The notes under the pieces are model-generated. The model did not search any database and was not told the DNA's origin. It saw only the letters and a program-made list of their open reading frames with translations. Of a DNA stretch of 64,000 nt, positions 1 to 7,368 are shown piece after piece; position 1 is the stretch's first letter, and each line of letters opens with the position of its first letter. The position numbers and the translations under genes are program-made. The DNA is from an uncultured bacterium (GTDB lineage: Bacteria > Krumholzibacteriota > Krumholzibacteriia > LZORAL124-64-63). The DNA lies in assembly GCA_903912525.1 (NCBI GenBank), contig CAIWHK010000025.1:62001-126000 (forward strand), in the 5' to 3' direction.

Positions 1-830
1 AAGTCCAGGTCGGACCCGCCGTAGTCGTTGATCGTGCCCGTGTCCCAGCTGTAGGGACCCGACAGCCAGGCGGGGCTCTCGGTCCTGACGCGGGTATTGG
101 TCGTCTCGAAACGGACGTAGACGTCAGGCTGCGGATCGAAGAAGTCGTCTCCCCACCAGAACGTGACGTCGTACCAGCCCTGCGCGTCGGTCGCGACGAC
201 GGCCAGTTCGGCCGAGCCGAACGGTGAGTCGTTGTCGTACACGCGCACGGTCATGCCGTCGGCGCCAATCGTGTTGCCGTCGCTGCGGACGTACACGAAG
301 CGGCCGCGGACGCGGATATTGCGCCCTTTCTCGCCGACATGCGGAGACGGCTGCGTGCCGTCGACGGGCGGCGAGACGCGTGTCTCTTCCGTCAGCGGGG
401 GCACGTCGTTCGTGGACGGGACCTTCATGACGGGATTGGGCCCGAGCACGAAGGCCACGGCTTCCGGGGACAGGTCGAATGTGCGGGTGAACCCGGTGCC
501 GTCGATGTTGAAGCTCAGGACAAGAGGCCGTCCGGGGTCGTTGGTGACGACCTCGAAATCGACCACCTGCGGCCGCGCCTTGTCGAGCGTCACCTGCGGG
601 CCGACATCGAGCAACAGCTGGTTCCAGCCGTCCTCCATGAACATCATGTCATCGAGCACCAGCGGCTCGCCGGTCTCGATCTGCAGTTGTCCCTTGAACG
701 GGACTCCGGGCTGTGCGGCCCGCGGATCTCCCAGGATGCGAACGTTGACGGGCGGGCCGATATCGGCCCGCGCACCACCGGCAACAGCCAGGGCCGCGAC
801 CACGAGCAGCAGGCTAAGCAGCTTGCGCAT
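1..830 (-). CDS. Secreted protein with transthyretin-like domain (3' part cut off)
   Basis: Seen: an open minus-strand frame of 276 codons that runs off the left window edge without a stop. It opens with a signal peptide (MRKLLSLLLVVAALAVAGG, then ARA-D). An ATG lies 6 nt further upstream, but the AGGAGG at 838-843 sits 7 nt from the chosen start and only 1 nt from the other. Residues about 25-130 look like a beta-rich region. From about residue 170 (VRGRFVYVRSDG, VRVYDNDSPFGSAELA, TDAQGWYDVTFWW) the pattern resembles the transthyretin-like or CNA-B-like domains found in secreted proteins of myxobacteria and the FCB group. No catalytic motif is visible. It is probably exported and extracellular or surface-bound. 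It lies 18 nt after the preceding gene and is likely co-transcribed with it. Function unknown. Confidence 0.72.
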   Translation of the reverse strand, partial: MRKLLSLLLVVAALAVAGGARADIGPPVNVRILGDPRAAQPGVPFKGQLQIETGEPLVLDDMMFMEDGWNQLLLDVGPQVTLDKARPQVVDFEVVTNDPGRPLVLSFNIDGTGFTRTFDLSPEAVAFVLGPNPVMKVPSTNDVPPLTEETRVSPPVDGTQPSPHVGEKGRNIRVRGRFVYVRSDGNTIGADGMTVRVYDNDSPFGSAELAVVATDAQGWYDVTFWWGDDFFDPQPDVYVRFETTNTRVRTESPAWLSGPYSWDTGTINDYGGSDLD

Positions 831-848
831 GATCATGCCTCCTGGCGG

Positions 849-1445
849 TTAGCGCCCCAGGTTGGAGGGAACGGGACGGTCGACGGGCGTGCCGACGGGC
901 GCCGGGGCATCCCATTCGGCCAGCGCCGCCTGCAGGCGCTCGATGCGCGGCTGGTCACCGTCACGCGTGGCGAATTCCAGCTGCAGTTCGAGCAGGCCCC
1001 GGCTGACGGCCAGCTTCTCGCGCTCGATCTCCTTCTGGATGGCCAGAACTTCGTCGCCCTTGGCGCTCGCCAACCGGTCCGCGAGCGACTGGACCTTCGC
1101 GTCCTGACCCGCGATGACCGCGTCAAAGGCGGCGCGGCGCTCGGCACGAGCCGGGTCGACGGCCGGCACCGGAGCCGCGCCCTCGGGCTGTACGAGCTTG
1201 AGCTGGCCGCTGCGGATGGCCTCGATCTCGGCCTGGTTCTCAGGCACGTCGACGATGCCGGCGGTCGGTGCCGGCGTGAAGGGTGTGGCCACCGCGCCTG
1301 ACTGGGCTGCGGGAGTTTCGGTCACGGGAGTCTGTGAAGCCGGAGCCGGTGTCACGGCGGCAGGCTGCGGATTGTCGGCAGCCGATGACACGGTTGCGAG
1401 CCCAACCGCGAGCGCGGCGACGACAAAATAGCGCGTGGATTTCAT
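849..1445 (-). CDS. Exported coiled-coil protein, function unknown
   Basis: 198 aa from the ATG at 1445, which follows a GAGGGGGA ribosome-binding site. A longer frame upstream lacks a signal sequence at its start. Seen: a signal peptide (MKSTRYFVVAALAVGLATVSSAA), then about 50 residues rich in Pro, Ala and Thr that are probably disordered. A charged, strongly helical region follows from about residue 95 to 185 (EKL, LLELQLEF, RIERLQAAL), predicted to be coiled coil. I recognise no family. It is followed 18 nt later by another exported protein on the same strand, so the two probably form a small periplasmic or outer-surface unit, transcribed from the promoter at 1603-1631. A structural or spacer role is only a guess. 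Confidence 0.6.
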   Translation of the reverse strand: MKSTRYFVVAALAVGLATVSSAADNPQPAAVTPAPASQTPVTETPAAQSGAVATPFTPAPTAGIVDVPENQAEIEAIRSGQLKLVQPEGAAPVPAVDPARAERRAAFDAVIAGQDAKVQSLADRLASAKGDEVLAIQKEIEREKLAVSRGLLELQLEFATRDGDQPRIERLQAALAEWDAPAPVGTPVDRPVPSNLGR

Positions 1446-1602
1446 GATGTTCCCCCTCGTTTGACACAGCGGCGAGATGCCGGCGCACGCCCATCCCGGC
1501 GAAGCCGGGCCAGACGGGCACCCTCGATGGAGTGCCCGCGCAGCTTTGAAGAGACGCGCGTCCAACTGCTGTCACACGCATTCTGTAGGAATTCCGTACC
1601 GA

Positions 1603-1631
1603 TGTCTATTGAAATTTCAACTCATTGTCAA
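1603..1631 (-). promoter_or_regulatory. Sigma-70-like promoter with palindromic operator
   Basis: On the minus strand a perfect -35 hexamer TTGACA (1626-1631) is followed after 17 nt by TAGACA (1603-1608), a weak -10. The spacer contains the perfect 12-bp palindrome TTGAAATTTCAA (1609-1620), well placed for a repressor or activator. The stretch is AT-rich against a very G+C-rich background. It would transcribe the two exported-protein genes that start at 1445, leaving an untranslated leader of about 150 nt. The regulator is unknown. Confidence 0.55.
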
Positions 1632-1659
1632 TAAGGGAGTTGGGTGATCAGAAGCGGAT

Positions 1660-3579
1660 TCAGTCCGTCAGGCCGGCCTCGCGCAGGTAGCCGCGCACCC
1701 GCGCCACCAGGTCGTCCACCGCGTGCAGGTCCGTCTCGAGCACCAGTTCGGGCGAACCCGGCGCCTCGTACGGCGACGACACGCCGGTGAACTCGGCGAT
1801 CTCCCCCGCTTCGGCCTTGCGGTAGAGCCCCTTGGGGTCGCGGCGCCGGCAGACCTCCAGGTCGCACTTGACGTAGACCTCGTGGAAGGCGCCCTCGGGC
1901 ATGATGCCGCGCGCGAACTCGCGGTCGGCGCGGAACGGCGAGATGAACGTGCAGACGACGATGTTGCCCTGCTCGTAGAACAGCTTCGCGGTTTCGGCCA
2001 CGCGGCGGATGTTCTCGGTGCGGTCGCGGTCGCTGAAGCCGAGGTCGCCGCACAGGCCGTGCCGGACGTTGTCGCCGTCCAGCAGCATCACCTGGCAGCC
2101 GGCGGCGAACAGCTCGCGCACCAGCGCCTTGGCCACCGTCGACTTGCCGGCGCCCGAATAGCCGGTGCACCACAGCACGGCACTCTTGTGCCCGTTGCGT
2201 TTCTCCCAGTCGGCCTGCGCGATGAGGCCGCCCTCCCACTGCACGTTCTGCGAACGGTGCGAAACGGCCTGGCCGGCACGGGCGACATCGCCCACCTCGC
2301 GCGCCGTGCCGCGGATCATGCCCGCGGCCGCCGTCCGGTTGGTGACCGGGTCGATGAGGATGAAACTGCCGGTGGCGCGGTTGGCCTTGAACGGATCGAA
2401 GAACACGGGGCGGGCCGTGCGGATGGTGACGCGGCCGATCTCGTTCAGCGCGAAGGTCTCGGCCGGCTCGCGGTGCAGCGTGTTGACGTCGATGCGGTAG
2501 CGCACATCGCCCACGAACGCCTTCACCTTGTTCGTCGTGTGCTTGAGCACGTAGTGCGTGCGGCGGTTCAGCGGCTCCTGGTCCATCCAGCACAGCGTCG
2601 CGTCGAAGGCCGTCGCCACCTGCGGCAAGTTGTTCGGGCGCACCAGCATGTCGCCGCGCGAGAGGTCGATCTCGTCCTCGAGCGTCAGGGCCACGGCCTG
2701 GCCCGCGAAGGCTTCCGCCAGTTGCCCGTCGAAGGTCTCGACCGAGCGCACGCGCGAGGCGCGGCCCGACGGCAGGGCCACCACTTCCTCGCCCGGGCGG
2801 ATCGTGCCCGAGGCGACGGTGCCGGCAAAGCCGCGGAAATCGAGGTGTGGCCGCAGCACGGTCTGCACCGGGAAGCGGAAGTCGACGAAGTTGCGGTCGG
2901 CCGCCACGTGCACGGTCTCGAGCGTGTGCAGAAGCGTCTGGCCCTGGTACCAGGGCATGCGGTCGCTGCGCCGGGTCACGTTGTCGCCGTCCAGCGCGCT
3001 GAGCGGGATGAACGTGATGTCGTGGATGTCGAGCTTCTGCGAGAACTCCTGGTAGTCGCGGACGATGGCGTCGTACGCGTCCTGCCGCCAGTCCACCAGG
3101 TCCATCTTGTTGACGGCCACGACCAGGTGCGGGATCTGCAGCAGCGAGATCAGGAACCCGTGCCGCTTCGACTGGGTCAGCACGCCGTGGCGCGCGTCGA
3201 TCAGGATGATGGCCAGGTCGGCGGTCGAGGCACCCGTCACCATGTTGCGCGTGTACTGCTCGTGGCCCGGCGTGTCGGCGATGATGAACTTGCGCCGCGC
3301 CGTCTGGAAATAGCGGTAGGCAACATCGATGGTGATGCCCTGCTCGCGCTCCGCGGCCAGGCCGTCCAGCAGCAGCGCCAGGTCCACGCGCTCGCTGCCG
3401 CGCTTCTCCGAGGTGCGCGCCACGGCGGCGTACTGGTCCTCGAAGATGCAGTTCGTCTCGTACAGCAACCGGCCGATCAGGGTCGACTTGCCGTCGTCCA
3501 CGCTGCCGCTGGTCGTGAACCGCAACAGGGTCTTCTCGGCGTCGGGCAGCGCGGCGGGAATGTCGAGCGGGCGTTCCAT
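1660..3579 (-). CDS. cysNC: Bifunctional sulfate adenylyltransferase large subunit / APS kinase (CysN-CysC fusion)
   Basis: 639 aa, cytoplasmic. CysN is the GTPase subunit that drives CysD-catalysed formation of adenosine 5'-phosphosulfate (APS) from ATP and sulfate. CysC phosphorylates APS to PAPS. Seen: an EF-Tu-like GTPase with P-loop GSVDDGKST (residues 25-33), DTPGH and NKMD boxes, followed by beta-barrel domains to about residue 440. Then comes an APS kinase domain (about 455-639) with P-loop GYSGAGKST (473-481), the DGDNVR motif and the ISPFRADR and DPKGLY signatures. The start at 3579 overlaps the cysD stop by one base (TGATG), so the pair is translationally coupled. The fused arrangement is common in bacteria. 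The product could feed cysteine synthesis or sulfation; no reductase gene lies in the window. Confidence 0.95.
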   Translation of the reverse strand: MERPLDIPAALPDAEKTLLRFTTSGSVDDGKSTLIGRLLYETNCIFEDQYAAVARTSEKRGSERVDLALLLDGLAAEREQGITIDVAYRYFQTARRKFIIADTPGHEQYTRNMVTGASTADLAIILIDARHGVLTQSKRHGFLISLLQIPHLVVAVNKMDLVDWRQDAYDAIVRDYQEFSQKLDIHDITFIPLSALDGDNVTRRSDRMPWYQGQTLLHTLETVHVAADRNFVDFRFPVQTVLRPHLDFRGFAGTVASGTIRPGEEVVALPSGRASRVRSVETFDGQLAEAFAGQAVALTLEDEIDLSRGDMLVRPNNLPQVATAFDATLCWMDQEPLNRRTHYVLKHTTNKVKAFVGDVRYRIDVNTLHREPAETFALNEIGRVTIRTARPVFFDPFKANRATGSFILIDPVTNRTAAAGMIRGTAREVGDVARAGQAVSHRSQNVQWEGGLIAQADWEKRNGHKSAVLWCTGYSGAGKSTVAKALVRELFAAGCQVMLLDGDNVRHGLCGDLGFSDRDRTENIRRVAETAKLFYEQGNIVVCTFISPFRADREFARGIMPEGAFHEVYVKCDLEVCRRRDPKGLYRKAEAGEIAEFTGVSSPYEAPGSPELVLETDLHAVDDLVARVRGYLREAGLTD

Positions 3580-4505
3580 CAGAAATACCCTTCCCGCTTC
3601 TTCTGCTCCATCGACGAATCGCTGGTCAGGTCGATCAGCCGGTTCTCGCGCTCGCTGCGGCGGGCCGCGATCACTTCCTCGATGATCTGTTCGATCGTGG
3701 TCGCATCCGACTCGATCGCTCCCGTGCAGGGGATGCAACCGAGGCTGCGGAAGCGGCAGCTGACCTCGACGATGTCGGCGTCCGGGAAGCCCAGCTTGCC
3801 GTCGGGGTCGACGATGTCGCGATGCTCGCACGGCACCAGGATGCCGCCCAGGCGCACCACGCGGCGCGGCTGCGCGAAATACAGCGGCACGATGGGGATC
3901 GACTCCTGGCGGATGTACTGCCAGACGTCCAGCTCGGTCCAGTTGCTGAGCGGGAAGACGCGCACGTTCTCGCCGTCGTCGATGTTCGCGTTGTAGAGAC
4001 TCCACAGCTCGGGCCGCTGGTTCTTCGGGTCCCACTGGCCCAGCCGGTCGCGCACCGAGAAGAAGCGTTCCTTCGCGCGCGACTTCTCCTCGTCGCGACG
4101 GGCGCCGCCGAACGCGGCGTCGAAGCCGTGCTTGGCCAGGGCGTCGAGCAGGCCGCGCGTCTTGAGCTGCTGGCAGCACTTGTCGTTGCCCAGGCGCGTC
4201 GGGTGGGCGCCCTTGGCGATCCATTCCTCGTTTTTCTCAACGATCAGGCGCGCGCCGATGTCGGCCACGTGGCGGTCGCGGAACTCGTACATCGCGGGGA
4301 ACTTGTAGCCGGTGTCGATGTGCATCAGCGGGAACGGGAAGCGACCCGGGTGGAACGCCTTCTGCGCCAGGCGCAGCATGACGGACGAGTCCTTGCCCAC
4401 CGAGTAGAGCATCACCGGGTTCTTGAACTCGGCGACCACCTCGCGCATCACATGGATGGATTCCTGCTCGAGGTGCTGGAGGTGGGTCAGGGTGTAGGAA
4501 CCCAA
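3579..4505 (-). CDS. cysD: Sulfate adenylyltransferase subunit 2 (CysD)
   Basis: 308 aa, close to the usual length of about 300. It is the ATP pyrophosphatase-fold catalytic subunit of ATP sulfurylase: ATP plus sulfate gives APS plus pyrophosphate, powered by CysN GTP hydrolysis. Seen: the PP-loop variant [10 protein letters not shown] (residues 35-44), the HIDTGYKF and [14 protein letters not shown] segments, and the [13 protein letters not shown] motif, all characteristic of CysD. The start MGSYTLTHL is the family-typical N terminus. It is first in a two-gene unit with cysNC and overlaps it by one base. No regulatory motif such as an SAM riboswitch was seen in the 105-nt gap upstream. Confidence 0.95.
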   Translation of the reverse strand: MGSYTLTHLQHLEQESIHVMREVVAEFKNPVMLYSVGKDSSVMLRLAQKAFHPGRFPFPLMHIDTGYKFPAMYEFRDRHVADIGARLIVEKNEEWIAKGAHPTRLGNDKCCQQLKTRGLLDALAKHGFDAAFGGARRDEEKSRAKERFFSVRDRLGQWDPKNQRPELWSLYNANIDDGENVRVFPLSNWTELDVWQYIRQESIPIVPLYFAQPRRVVRLGGILVPCEHRDIVDPDGKLGFPDADIVEVSCRFRSLGCIPCTGAIESDATTIEQIIEEVIAARRSERENRLIDLTSDSSMEQKKREGYF

Positions 4506-4610
4506 GGCTGCTCCCGGTTCGGTACGGCGCGATCGCTCATGGCGCTGTCGTCACGGACAGGGCCTCCGTGCGGCGGCCCGTCCCCATGGTGGGGGCAGGA
4601 AGGGCCGATG

Positions 4611-6107
4611 TCAACGCCCTCCGGGAGTCCGCCGCTCGTAGATGAAATAGCGGCCCACTTGCCCACCCGGTTCGTAGTTCTCGTCGACGAGCCGCATGAC
4701 TTCCGGTCCGAAGTGGACCGTCTCGTACCAGTCCTTGTGGGTCCGCGGGTCGTTCAGGAACACGATGGCCCGAAACGCCCCCGCCCGGATCCCGTCGTGC
4801 AGGTGGACCGCGAACTGCGGATCCCGTTCGGCCACGAGGCGGACCATGAAGGCGTCCAGGAGGTACGGGCGCTCGCCCGCCACGATCGGCAACAGAGGAT
4901 CTTCGGACAGGATCCCGCCGGTACCCGGCGCAATGGCGGCGGCGACGGCGCGTCTCTCCTGGCCCGCGCCTTCACGGGCGGCGGCGAGTTCCTGGCGCAG
5001 GGTGGCGCTCCCCGGCAGGACGGCCAACACGGCCAGCAACAGGAGCGCCGGTTCCAGCACCCGCCGCTGCGCAAGCGGCGCCTGGCCCACGGCAGCGCCG
5101 AGCAGCAGGGCCGAGGCTGTCACGAGATCGGCGAGGTGGTTCCAGGTGACCCCGGGCGAGCCGAAGATCACGACGGTCGTGCCGAAGCACACCGCCAGGT
5201 AGATTCCCGGCAGCGACCGGGCGCACGAACGAAAACGGCCCAGGCACGCGAGGCACGCGGCGCCGAAGAGGCCGAACCCCCACGGTTCCTTCCAGAGGAA
5301 CATCCCCCCCATGAGGCGGGGCGCGTCGAGCACCGACCCGGCCGTCGCGCCGCCCGCTGCGCAGGCGCGCAGGATCGTCAGGAAGCGACCCGCGCTCGCG
5401 ACCTCGGCCGCGGCAAGGACGGCCGAGCACCCCAGGGCGAAAAGTCCCGCAATGGCGGCGGCGTCGCGCTTCCGGCCCTGCACGAGAAGCCAGACACACA
5501 AGGCCGCGGCGCCGTGGATCGCCGTCAACTTGGCGGCAAAGGCGAGGGTGAACAGGAGGGCGGGCACCGCGATCCGGCTCCGCGCATTTCGCGCGCCGAG
5601 GTACGCGGCGAACCCCCACAGGTTGAGCGCAAGAGGCAGGATGTCGCCGCGTATCGTCGCGAAGCCGTGCTGCACGATGCCGGAGGCCAGCAGAAGCGCG
5701 GTCACCCCCGCCGCCAGGGGCCTGCTTACGGACAGGCGCCTCAGCAGGACAAAGGCGCCACCGAGGAGAAGTCCCCCGGAAAGGAGACTGACCACATGTC
5801 CCGCCACGATCGGCGCGAGCCCCGACTTGATGAGCAGCGCCTGCAGGGAAAAGAAGACGGGAAAGAAACGAGTGCCGCCGTAGCCGATCTGGGGCGAGTA
5901 CAGCGGCCGGTAGAAGATGCCCTGGGACAAGTCCGCCGCCATGGCGGTCCAGACGGCGGCCACATGATTGACATGAGTGCCGTTCCGGATGCCCAGGACA
6001 ATGCACGCGATCCCCAGGAGCCCGGCGGCGCAGGCGCAGGACAAAAACGCGCGGGACCATGCGGTCCCGCCGAACGGCTCTCCCCGGCCTTTCTCCCATC
6101 GCAGCAC
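4611..6107 (-). CDS. Polytopic membrane protein, GT-C glycosyltransferase-like
   Basis: 498 aa from a GTG at 6107, 10 nt after the preceding gene's stop. Seen: roughly ten or eleven hydrophobic segments across residues 20-400, an acidic loop after the first segment (AVWTAMAADLSQGIFYRPLY) followed by GGTRFFPVFF, and a soluble C-terminal tail of about 110 residues. This layout resembles the GT-C or ArnT/PMT-like lipid-linked sugar transferases, in which a periplasmic acidic loop near the first membrane span carries the catalytic residue. I do not see a diagnostic DxD or ExD, so the activity is inferred only from topology. It would act at the inner membrane on a polyprenyl-phosphate sugar. It lies last in a run of three minus-strand genes, and no glycan cluster is directly adjacent. 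Confidence 0.6.
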   Translation of the reverse strand: MLRWEKGRGEPFGGTAWSRAFLSCACAAGLLGIACIVLGIRNGTHVNHVAAVWTAMAADLSQGIFYRPLYSPQIGYGGTRFFPVFFSLQALLIKSGLAPIVAGHVVSLLSGGLLLGGAFVLLRRLSVSRPLAAGVTALLLASGIVQHGFATIRGDILPLALNLWGFAAYLGARNARSRIAVPALLFTLAFAAKLTAIHGAAALCVWLLVQGRKRDAAAIAGLFALGCSAVLAAAEVASAGRFLTILRACAAGGATAGSVLDAPRLMGGMFLWKEPWGFGLFGAACLACLGRFRSCARSLPGIYLAVCFGTTVVIFGSPGVTWNHLADLVTASALLLGAAVGQAPLAQRRVLEPALLLLAVLAVLPGSATLRQELAAAREGAGQERRAVAAAIAPGTGGILSEDPLLPIVAGERPYLLDAFMVRLVAERDPQFAVHLHDGIRAGAFRAIVFLNDPRTHKDWYETVHFGPEVMRLVDENYEPGGQVGRYFIYERRTPGGR

Positions 6108-6117
6108 GCCCTTGTCC

Positions 6118-6573
6118 CTACCCCTCCGCCAGCGGCACCTTGACCACGAGCTTCTTCATGTCGCCCTCCCCCACCTGCGGCAGGTGGGCATCCGCCGGCC
6201 AGAACACGGCGAACTGGCCGGGCTCGAGCGGCAGCCAGGCCTGCGGCGGGTCGGCGAAGAACTGCAGGTCGGTGGCCGGGTCGTAAGCGGCGTCCGGCTG
6301 CCGGCAGTCGGCCAGCGGCCGCCAGCCGATCGACTCGCGGCCGGCCAGCAGCAACTGGATGTCGGCGAAGCGCCGGTGCGCCTCGAGTCGTCCCTCGTCC
6401 GCGCGGCGGGCGCCCCCGCAGGCGACGATCACGCTGACCCCGTTCGTGCCGACGTCGAAGCGGCCCGGCGCAAGGTCGGCCAGGCCGCCGCCGGCCAGGA
6501 AGGCCGCAGCGTCGGCGAAGGCGGGCGACAGGCAGGCCAGCGCGGCCGCATGGTCGAGGGTGTCGAGGATCAT
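6118..6573 (-). CDS. YhcH/YjgK/YiaL family (DUF386) protein
   Basis: 151 aa from the ATG at 6573, 4 nt after the stop of the AhpD-like gene, indicating coupling. The frame remains open upstream, but the family-like N terminus (MILDTLDHAAALA) begins here. Seen: the cupin-like hallmarks of the YhcH/YjgK/YiaL family, including EAHRRFADIQLLLAGRE, the aromatic FFADPP segment and the PGQFAVFWPADAHLPQ motif, whose acidic and His residues usually bind a metal. The length matches the family (about 150 aa). Members sit in sialic acid, galactoside (EbgC) and other sugar operons and probably act on sugars or sugar acids. The exact reaction here is unknown. A sugar role would fit the neighbouring membrane glycosyltransferase-like gene. 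Confidence 0.85.
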   Translation of the reverse strand: MILDTLDHAAALACLSPAFADAAAFLAGGGLADLAPGRFDVGTNGVSVIVACGGARRADEGRLEAHRRFADIQLLLAGRESIGWRPLADCRQPDAAYDPATDLQFFADPPQAWLPLEPGQFAVFWPADAHLPQVGEGDMKKLVVKVPLAEG

Positions 6574-6577
6574 CGTT

Positions 6578-6937
6578 TCACCCCTGCCCGCCGGCCTCGG
6601 CCAGGACCTCGTCCAGCAGCTCCCGCGCACGCCTGAGGTGCGGAATGACGATCGACCCGCCGACGACGAGGCCGATATCGAAGATCTCAAGGATCTCGGC
6701 CTCGGTCACGCCCTCTTCCGCGCAGCGGATCACGTGGTAGGCGATGCAGTCGTCGCAGCGCAGGACCAGCGAGGCAGCCAGCCCGGCCATCTCCTTCGTC
6801 CGTGCCGGCAGGGCGCCGTCCGTGTAGGTGGCCGTGTCGAGGGCGAAAAAGCGCTTGGTCGTCAGGGTCGCGGTCTCGAGGACGCGGGCGTTCAGGCGCT
6901 CGCGCTCGGCGCGGAAGGCTTGCAGGCGGCCGCTCAT
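6578..6937 (-). CDS. Carboxymuconolactone decarboxylase / AhpD-like protein
   Basis: 119 aa from the ATG at 6937, with AAGGA 8 nt upstream; the longer open frame lacks homologous sequence. Seen: the redox motif CDDCIAYH (Cys-x2-Cys with a His three residues on), a conserved acidic residue before it and an EAEILEIFDIG helix, typical of the AhpD-like all-alpha fold. Such proteins are small cytoplasmic peroxidase or disulfide reductase-type enzymes, or lactone decarboxylases when the CxxC is missing. The CxxC here favours the redox type. It is first in the minus-strand group with the YhcH-family gene and the membrane protein. Confidence 0.85.
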   Translation of the reverse strand: MSGRLQAFRAERERLNARVLETATLTTKRFFALDTATYTDGALPARTKEMAGLAASLVLRCDDCIAYHVIRCAEEGVTEAEILEIFDIGLVVGGSIVIPHLRRARELLDEVLAEAGGQG

Positions 6938-7368
6938 CGTCGGGGTCCTTTCCGAAAGTTTCGTCGCCGGGGCTGTGACGGCCGGACGGCCAGGGCCCCT
7001 TCCCGGGAGGGGTCGGCACCATAGCATGGCGCGACCGGGTGCGGCAACCGCCCCAGAGGCGGCTGAAACAGTCATTTCGGGTACGCCACGGGGCGCCCCG
7101 GGCCCGAAACCGTCGATCCGGGGTCCCCTTCGCGGCCGATTTCGATATATTGTCGCGACCGATCGGGGCCGCTGCCCGGGCGGGAGCGGCAATGCGCTCA
7201 AGCATGGGTCCAGATGGTCGATCAAATATCGTACTGACAAAGGTTTGCCGAAACAGCGCTACCCGCTAGAAGGGCCGGCGCGGCGGCCCGGGCCTTCTGT
7301 TTGTGGCGGGCGCGGGTCCATCTTTCGGCGCGGACGACCAAGCCGGATTTGAGGGGGTGCATCAAGCC
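6938..7368. promoter_or_regulatory. Divergent intergenic region between AhpD-like gene and asnB
   Basis: 431 nt with no convincing gene. It separates two divergent transcription units, so it should hold promoters for both. An AT-enriched patch lies at about 7140-7160 (TTTCGATATATTGTCGCGA) and another at about 7218-7260. The hairpin at 7268-7298 lies about 70 nt before asnB. I could not identify convincing -35/-10 pairs. Confidence 0.4.
7268..7298 (+). terminator. Terminator- or attenuator-like hairpin upstream of asnB
   Basis: AGAAGG (7268-7273) can pair with CCTTCT (7293-7298), and inside it GCCG (7274-7277) pairs with CGGC (7284-7287). GTTTG follows. It could end a short leader transcript (attenuation) or a small RNA starting near 7150, but a bulge of five bases weakens it. 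No T-box or other riboswitch consensus was recognised. Confidence 0.3.

Noticed and set aside
1723-3996. A plus-strand open frame of 757 codons opposite cysNC and cysD
   Set aside because: His, Arg and Val-rich translation without any domain; it mirrors the G+C-rich third positions of the clearly homologous minus-strand genes.
3822-6143. A plus-strand open frame of 773 codons
   Set aside because: Low-complexity Arg/Gln/Gly-rich shadow of cysD and the membrane protein gene.
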